Assembly: GCA_027063545.1 (NCBI GenBank)
Contig: JAMORN010000085.1
Span: 1-10,078, forward strand
DNA: 10,078 nucleotides
Source of the DNA: a bacterium
Lineage (GTDB): Bacteria > JAMORN01
Direction: 5' to 3'
Shown here: positions 5,814 through 10,078 of the stretch, piece after piece
How the letters are laid out: each line of letters begins with the position of its first letter
How positions within the stretch are numbered: the stretch's first letter is position 1
Position numbers and translations under genes: made by a program
Notes under the pieces: model-generated
What the model saw: the letters and a program-made list of their open reading frames with translations, nothing else
The model's database searches: none
Told to the model about the DNA's origin: nothing

Positions 5814-6437
5814 TTATTTTTCTATAATTTCTACAATTTTTTCATATAATTTATTATAATCATAAAAACCTTCATATTGAGGAAATTCTTTCATAACCTT
5901 TTCAGAACCATTAAAAAAGAAAGCCATATCTGCTTCTTTAAACATTAATGTATCATTATAAGAATCTCCTATTGATATAACATAAAAACCCATATCCTTT
6001 AAATTTCTAACTGCTCTTTGTTTTCCATTGCCTTTTTGATCCCTCATTACATAATCAACAATAAAACCATCTTCTCCTATTATTAAACTATTACAAAAAA
6101 TTGTAGGATAATCTAATTTATATGCTATAGGCATGAAAAACTCATAAAAGGTATCGGATAAGATAATAAACTGAAATTTTTCTCTTATTTTATTGATAAA
6201 CTCCTTTGCTCCTTCTAATGGCTCTATTTTTTTTATAATCTCTATTAAATCAATATATTTTATGTTATTCTCTCTTAAAGTTGTTATCCTCATCTTCATC
6301 AACTGCTCATAATCAGATATATCTCTGGTTGTTAACTTTAGTTTTTCAATTCCTGTGATTGTAGCAACCTCTATCCAAAACTCCGGGAAAATAACCCCTT
6401 CTAAATCTGATATTATAACTACTGGTTTATTAATCAT
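5814..6437 (-). CDS. thrH: Phosphoserine phosphatase / phosphoserine:homoserine phosphotransferase ThrH
   Basis: This 207-residue HAD-superfamily enzyme closely resembles ThrH of Pseudomonas aeruginosa as I recall it, in length and in family-specific stretches. HAD motif I is DLEGV (Asp11 nucleophile; the family has DLEG where SerB has DxDxT). TTRDISDYEQLMKMR (36-50), IEPLEGA (71-77) and LSDTFYEF (93-100, motif II with Ser94) follow, then a motif III lysine near 139 and motif IV GDSYNDT (157-163). Known ThrH enzymes dephosphorylate phosphoserine and can pass its phosphate to homoserine, bypassing homoserine kinase on the way to threonine. The start ATG overlaps the glgX stop (ATGA), and AGGGGAGA at 6443-6450 gives it a strong binding site, so translation is probably coupled. 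A methionine-branch enzyme using the same homoserine pool lies in this window (373-1287). The phosphotransferase activity here is inferred from family membership. Confidence 0.9.
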   Translation of the reverse strand: MINKPVVIISDLEGVIFPEFWIEVATITGIEKLKLTTRDISDYEQLMKMRITTLRENNIKYIDLIEIIKKIEPLEGAKEFINKIREKFQFIILSDTFYEFFMPIAYKLDYPTIFCNSLIIGEDGFIVDYVMRDQKGNGKQRAVRNLKDMGFYVISIGDSYNDTLMFKEADMAFFFNGSEKVMKEFPQYEGFYDYNKLYEKIVEIIEK

Positions 6438-8527
6438 ATATATCTCCCCTTTTTCTCTATTAAAACCTTTATTGTGTATGGTTCTACTTTTATCTTCTTT
6501 GTATAAACTTTTTCCTCTTTATCTAAAAAGCTATTATCTTCTCTGTAGGTATCTATTTTAAGAAAAAATTCTCCTTCTGGAATCTCAAAAAATAGATCCT
6601 TCTCCCAGAAATTAAATATCATAAATACCTGTTTTAGATTATTACCCTTTATATCCTTTTTTTCTTTCAATAGGACTGCTATACTTCTTGAAAAATATGA
6701 AAAATCAGGCTTATTTAGTTTTATGCCATGGAAGGAAATATCTAAATAATTTTCTATCTCCTTATATGTTTTCATTTTAAATATTCTATTTTCTTTTCTA
6801 AAATGAATTAACTTTTTTACAAACTCAAAAAACCATCTATTTTTTTCTAAAAACTCCCAATTATACCAGGAAATCTCATTATCCTGACAATATGCATTAT
6901 TATTACCCTTTTGTGTTCTTAAAAACTCATCTCCTCCTAACATCATTGGGGTTCCTTGAGATAAAAATAATATCGTCATAAAATTCTTCACCTGTCTTTT
7001 TCTAATTTTTAAAACCTTTGTATCATCGGTTTCTCCCTCAACCCCATAATTGAAAGAATTATTATTATTATCCCCATCCCTATTTTCCTCTCCATTCTCC
7101 CAATTATGCTTATCATTATAAGAGACTAAATCCCAAAGTGTAAATCCATCATGAGCAGTTATAAAATTAATAGAATGAACAGGCTCTCTTCCTGAAGGCT
7201 TATATAAATCTGGACTACCCAATAATCTATTTACAAAATCCCTTACAACCCCATAATCACCTTTTACAAAACGTCTTACATCATCTCTAAACTTTCCATT
7301 CCATTCAGCCCATCTTTCCCCTGGAAAATTTCCAACCTGATAAAGCCCTGCCGCATCCCAAGCCTCTGCAATTATTTTTGTTTTGGAAAGTACAGGATCC
7401 TTGGAAATCTGCTCTATTACAGGTGGATTGGGTAAAACATTACCCTTCTCATCTCTTGAAAGAATACTTGCCAAATCAAATCTAAATCCATCAACATGCA
7501 TCTCTGTTACCCAATACCTTAATACATCAATTATAAAATTACGAACAACAGGATGATTTGAATTAACAGTATTTCCACATCCTGAAAAATTCAAGAAATT
7601 TCCATTATCATCTATCATATAATAGGTTTTTGCATCTAATCCCTTAAAAGAATAAATCACCTCTGGTGAGGCTCCTTCTCCTGTATGATTAAATACTACA
7701 TCTAAAATAATCTCTATCCCATATTCATGAGCTTTTTTTACTAATAATTTAAATTCATCAACCTGACCACCTCTTATACCACTCTCAGCATAAGAAGCCT
7801 TTGGAGCAAAAAAGGCTAAAGTTGAATATCCCCAATAATTATATAGTCTTTCACCTGTTTTAGGATTTTTATTAATATTTTCTAGTTCATCAAACTCCAT
7901 TATAGGCATTAATTCTATTGCTGTTATACCCAACTCTTTTAAATATGGAAGTTTTTCTATCAATCCTTTGAACGTACCTCTTGATTTAACCCCAGAAGAA
8001 GGATGGATTGTAAATCCTCTTACATGAGTTTCATATATTATTGTATCAGCATAACATCGAGCAAGTTGTCTATCATCCTGCCAATCGAAATTGGATTTTA
8101 CAACAAAACTTCTTCTTTGATATCCATAATAATTTCCTTTTCTTTTAAAACGCTTCCCCCACTCTGCCCCGCCGGATAAGGCCAAAGAATATGGATCAAA
8201 AAGCACTTTTTTAGGATTAAAAAACTTACCTTCTTTAGGATTAAATTCTCCAAAAGCCCTATATCCATATTTTACATTCCCAGGAAGACCCTCTATATAA
8301 ATATGCCAAATATGGCCTGTTTTATTTAAAACAGGATCAAGTTCTATCTCTATAAAAGGAGGCTCTTTTCCACTTTCAAATAGAACTAAATGAATTCTTT
8401 CTGCTAAAGAAGAATAAACACTAAAATTTATACCATTCTCTATGAAATTCGCCCCTAATGGAAGAGGCTTCCCTCTTCCTATTTTTAAATAGTAATCTTT
8501 TACTTGAATTTCTTGATAAATAAACAC
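6434..8527 (-). CDS. glgX: Glycogen-debranching enzyme GlgX (isoamylase/TreX type, GH13)
   Basis: With the GTG at 8527 the protein is 697 residues, close to GlgX/TreX (about 660-720). An N-terminal CBM48-like domain begins at PLPLGANFIENGINFSVYS (about residue 22). The GH13 barrel follows: HVRGFT (168-173), region I DVVFNH (276-281), region II DGFRFD (346-351, nucleophile Asp351), region III AEAWD (acid Glu388) and region IV AHDG (His459, Asp460). The family-specific GGDEF (531-535) and NNNAYCQDNE (542-551) are also present. It hydrolyses alpha-1,6 branches of glycogen or limit dextrins in the cytoplasm. The open frame extends upstream to 8842, but that part overlaps the next gene, crosses its terminator and does not resemble the family. 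GTG has AAGAG 7 bases upstream. The stop overlaps the thrH start by four bases. No clear promoter was seen in the gap, so reading past the terminator or a weak AT-rich promoter is possible. Confidence 0.92.
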   Translation of the reverse strand: MFIYQEIQVKDYYLKIGRGKPLPLGANFIENGINFSVYSSLAERIHLVLFESGKEPPFIEIELDPVLNKTGHIWHIYIEGLPGNVKYGYRAFGEFNPKEGKFFNPKKVLFDPYSLALSGGAEWGKRFKRKGNYYGYQRRSFVVKSNFDWQDDRQLARCYADTIIYETHVRGFTIHPSSGVKSRGTFKGLIEKLPYLKELGITAIELMPIMEFDELENINKNPKTGERLYNYWGYSTLAFFAPKASYAESGIRGGQVDEFKLLVKKAHEYGIEIILDVVFNHTGEGASPEVIYSFKGLDAKTYYMIDDNGNFLNFSGCGNTVNSNHPVVRNFIIDVLRYWVTEMHVDGFRFDLASILSRDEKGNVLPNPPVIEQISKDPVLSKTKIIAEAWDAAGLYQVGNFPGERWAEWNGKFRDDVRRFVKGDYGVVRDFVNRLLGSPDLYKPSGREPVHSINFITAHDGFTLWDLVSYNDKHNWENGEENRDGDNNNNSFNYGVEGETDDTKVLKIRKRQVKNFMTILFLSQGTPMMLGGDEFLRTQKGNNNAYCQDNEISWYNWEFLEKNRWFFEFVKKLIHFRKENRIFKMKTYKEIENYLDISFHGIKLNKPDFSYFSRSIAVLLKEKKDIKGNNLKQVFMIFNFWEKDLFFEIPEGEFFLKIDTYREDNSFLDKEEKVYTKKIKVEPYTIKVLIEKKGRYI

Positions 8528-8598
8528 CTTTATTCTCTTAGTTTTGATTATTTTAATTTTATTATTGATTGAAAAATAAATTTTAAAATAAAGAAATG

Positions 8599-8623
8599 AA
8601 AAAAAGCCCTGCATAAGCAGGGC
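8599..8623 (-). terminator. Intrinsic terminator after the NADH oxidase/CoADR-like gene
   Basis: A perfect 7-bp GC-rich stem, GCCCTGC with GCAGGGC (8606-8612 and 8617-8623) and loop TTAT, is followed on the minus strand by seven T (8599-8605). It starts 15 bases after the stop codon at 8638. It separates this gene from glgX, whose start lies about 72 bases further on. Confidence 0.93.
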
Positions 8624-8637
8624 AAAAATTAATAAGT

Positions 8638-9978
8638 TTAAAACTTCATCTTTTTCATTGCATTCTCTGCAGCTAAAACTATAGGATACATAGTTGGAGG
8701 AGCTGTTAAGAGTGGATGAGTTCCAAATTGCATTGTAAATAGTTCCTCTGCTGTCATTCCCTTTTGAATTGCAAGTCCTAATATATTTATAATTTCTCCA
8801 ACACTCCTTCCCCCTAAAATTTGAGCTCCTATTAATACACAAGAACTTCTTGAAAAGATTAATTTTATCTTTATCTTTTCTGTACCTGGAAGTTTGCCTG
8901 GGTGTTTATCTATTGTTTGAGCTTCTCCTATAACAAAATCAAAATATTCTTCCATTGCCATTGTTTCATTTAATCCTGCTGCAGCAAATGTTAATCCCTC
9001 TATTGAAGAAGAGAATATTGCTATATTTCCTTTATTTTCTCTTATCATCTTTATTCCATAAAGATTAGAAGCCGCAATTCTTGCATCAAATGTTGCTGTT
9101 GAAGCAAGCATCAATCTTGAAGCCCTTCTAGTATAAAAATCCTTATGTTCAACACAATCACCACATGCAAAAATGTCCTTTTCAGATGTTCTCATATACT
9201 CATCTGTCCATATTGCGCCTGTCTTACCTATAAATAATCCTAACTTTTGTGCCAACTCTACATTAGGTTTATATCCAACTGAAAGTATTGCTGCATCCAC
9301 ATCTATTACTTCTCCATCCTCAAATTCTATCCTTTCAAGCTTTCCATTACCAATAAATCTTTTAACCCTTTTTGATGTTTTTATTTCAACCCCTTTAGAT
9401 TTTAAATTTTCCTCTATAACCTCAGAAAAATCCTTATCAAAAGCAACTGGTAATATTCTATTCTGTGCCTCTATTAAATAAACTTTTTCTACCTCTTTTC
9501 TAATTTCATCTGTTACCTCAACTCCTATAAATCCTGCTCCTATAACAGCAACTCTCTTTGCTTTCTTTATTTTTTCAACCATATTTTTTAAATACTCATA
9601 ATCTTTTGGAACAACAAAAATATTTTCTAAATCTTTTCCTTCAATTGATGGAACAAATGGTTTAGAACCTGTTGCTAAAACTAATTTATCGTACTTTATT
9701 TTATCACCGCTTTTGGTTATAACCTCTTTGTTATCTTTATCAATATCAACAACCTCATCATAAATAAATTTAACCCCTAAATCCTCAATTGGTTTAACAC
9801 CCATTATATCATCATCTACAGATTTTAATGTAGAAAAAATATATGGAATACCACATGGAACCATTGATATCTTCTCTTTTCTTATAACCGCTACCTCTTT
9901 ATCTGGATACATTACTTTAGCAGTCTTTGCTGCTATTAACCCTGCAGCAGAACCTCCAATTACTACTATATCAGCCAT
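8638..9978 (-). CDS. FAD-dependent pyridine nucleotide-disulfide oxidoreductase (NADH oxidase / CoA-disulfide reductase type)
   Basis: This 446-residue protein has the fold order of the class with a single active-site cysteine. It has an N-terminal FAD motif VIGGSAAG (6-13), PCGIPY with Cys42, and ATGSKP (102-107). The NAD(P)H-binding motif VAVIGAGFIGVE (143-154) and the second FAD motif ACGDC (271-275) follow, then a dimerisation domain from about 320 with THPLLTAPPTMYP near the C-terminus. No rhodanese domain is fused to it. Family members reduce CoA disulfide, oxygen, peroxide or sulfur/polysulfide with NAD(P)H; which one applies cannot be read from the sequence. AAGGAG (9985-9990) lies 6 bases before the ATG at 9978. 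A promoter and a Rex-like palindrome lie upstream and a strong terminator downstream, so it is probably a single-gene transcript. The strong GG/AG start-site pattern is like its neighbours; no sign of transfer. Confidence 0.9.
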   Translation of the reverse strand: MADIVVIGGSAAGLIAAKTAKVMYPDKEVAVIRKEKISMVPCGIPYIFSTLKSVDDDIMGVKPIEDLGVKFIYDEVVDIDKDNKEVITKSGDKIKYDKLVLATGSKPFVPSIEGKDLENIFVVPKDYEYLKNMVEKIKKAKRVAVIGAGFIGVEVTDEIRKEVEKVYLIEAQNRILPVAFDKDFSEVIEENLKSKGVEIKTSKRVKRFIGNGKLERIEFEDGEVIDVDAAILSVGYKPNVELAQKLGLFIGKTGAIWTDEYMRTSEKDIFACGDCVEHKDFYTRRASRLMLASTATFDARIAASNLYGIKMIRENKGNIAIFSSSIEGLTFAAAGLNETMAMEEYFDFVIGEAQTIDKHPGKLPGTEKIKIKLIFSRSSCVLIGAQILGGRSVGEIINILGLAIQKGMTAEELFTMQFGTHPLLTAPPTMYPIVLAAENAMKKMKF

Positions 9979-10002
9979 CTTTTTCTCCTTGTTTTTTTAT
10001 TT

Positions 10003-10020
10003 TTGTTATTTTTTTCACAT
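10003..10020. promoter_or_regulatory. Possible Rex-type operator (TTGTTA-N6-TCACAT)
   Basis: The 18-base element has two half-sites separated by six bases: TTGTTA at 10003-10008 and TCACAT at 10015-10020. The known Rex pattern is TTGT(T/G)A-N6-T(A/C)ACAA; only the last base differs, although the two halves follow different variants. It sits between the predicted start point (about 10021) and the ribosome binding site of an NADH-using flavoenzyme, a fitting place for an NADH-sensing repressor. No rex gene is in the window, and AT-richness makes chance matches easier. Confidence 0.3.
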
Positions 10021-10027
10021 TTTTAAA

Positions 10028-10056
10028 AAAATAATTTAAAATGTTAGAACAATCAA
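10028..10056 (-). promoter_or_regulatory. Candidate sigma-70-type promoter of the NADH oxidase/CoADR-like gene
   Basis: On the minus strand TTGATT (10051-10056) and TATTTT (10028-10033) are separated by 17 bases; each matches the consensus at 4 of 6 positions. The arrangement is very similar to that proposed for metA (TTGATA-N17-TATTTT). The rest of the window's right edge to 10078 shows only A/T runs and no gene. Confidence 0.35.
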
Positions 10057-10078
10057 ACTTTTTTTTTGGAAAATTTAA

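Noticed and set aside
6355-6561. Plus-strand 68-codon open frame
   Set aside because: It is antisense to thrH and the end of glgX, resembles no family, and both overlapped genes are clearly real.
8528-8842. N-terminal extension of glgX to 8842
   Set aside because: It overlaps the coding region of the upstream flavoenzyme in another frame, crosses a strong terminator, and has no similarity to the debranching-enzyme family.
9173-9481. Plus-strand 102-codon open frame
   Set aside because: It is fully antisense to the conserved central part of the flavoenzyme gene, and its Ser/Leu/Pro-rich composition is what antisense reading of an AT-rich gene gives.
1-10078. Mobile elements, tRNA/rRNA genes, CRISPR arrays, toxin-antitoxin or defence genes
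   Set aside because: Nothing on either strand showed transposase or integrase motifs, tRNA-like cloverleaves, regularly spaced repeats or defence-protein signatures. The genes are housekeeping, metabolic or surface-type.

Overview
This window is a low-GC stretch of bacterial chromosome. It probably comes from a flagellated, Gram-negative-type (diderm) and possibly anaerobic bacterium. The evidence is a flagellar rod gene (flgB) preceded by a near-consensus sigma-54 promoter, two predicted exported lipoproteins with lipobox cysteines, AGA-rich arginine codon use, and an NADH-oxidase/CoA-disulfide-reductase-type flavoenzyme. I cannot name the phylum. The standard bacterial code fits: all intact genes are TGA-free internally. 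Every functional gene is on the minus strand; the only plus-strand gene is a broken glycosyltransferase.

Right to left, in the direction of transcription. At 8638-9978 is a pyridine-nucleotide-disulfide oxidoreductase with its own promoter, a possible Rex-like operator and a strong intrinsic terminator (8599-8623). Next come a glycogen-debranching enzyme (glgX, best start GTG at 8527) and thrH, overlapping by four bases (ATGA). ThrH is a HAD enzyme that can move phosphate from phosphoserine to homoserine. Two lipoproteins follow, both with right-handed beta-helix sequence. The first (4247-5728) has a DUF5011/Ig-like domain and two related beta-helix modules. The second (2783-4144) has a long Ser/Thr/Asn/Asp/Glu linker and ends at a strong terminator (2722-2760). 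The plus-strand GT2 glycosyltransferase relic (2021-2723) lies between that terminator and a divergent TRIC/UPF0126 membrane protein (1363-1977). Then come metA (373-1287), whose active-site glutamate predicts acetyl-CoA use, and flgB (1-243, running out of the window).

Functionally the window is a mix: amino-acid branch-point enzymes that use homoserine (MetA toward methionine, ThrH toward threonine/serine), glycogen mobilisation, redox metabolism, surface beta-helix lipoproteins and the start of a flagellar operon. No mobile element, tRNA, rRNA, CRISPR array or defence system was seen, and no gap without a gene exceeds about 130 bases. The items most worth a second look are the sigma-54 flgB promoter, the three-lesion glycosyltransferase pseudogene, the duplicated beta-helix lipoprotein and the ThrH/MetA pair. 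I found no clear evidence of an undescribed multi-gene system.
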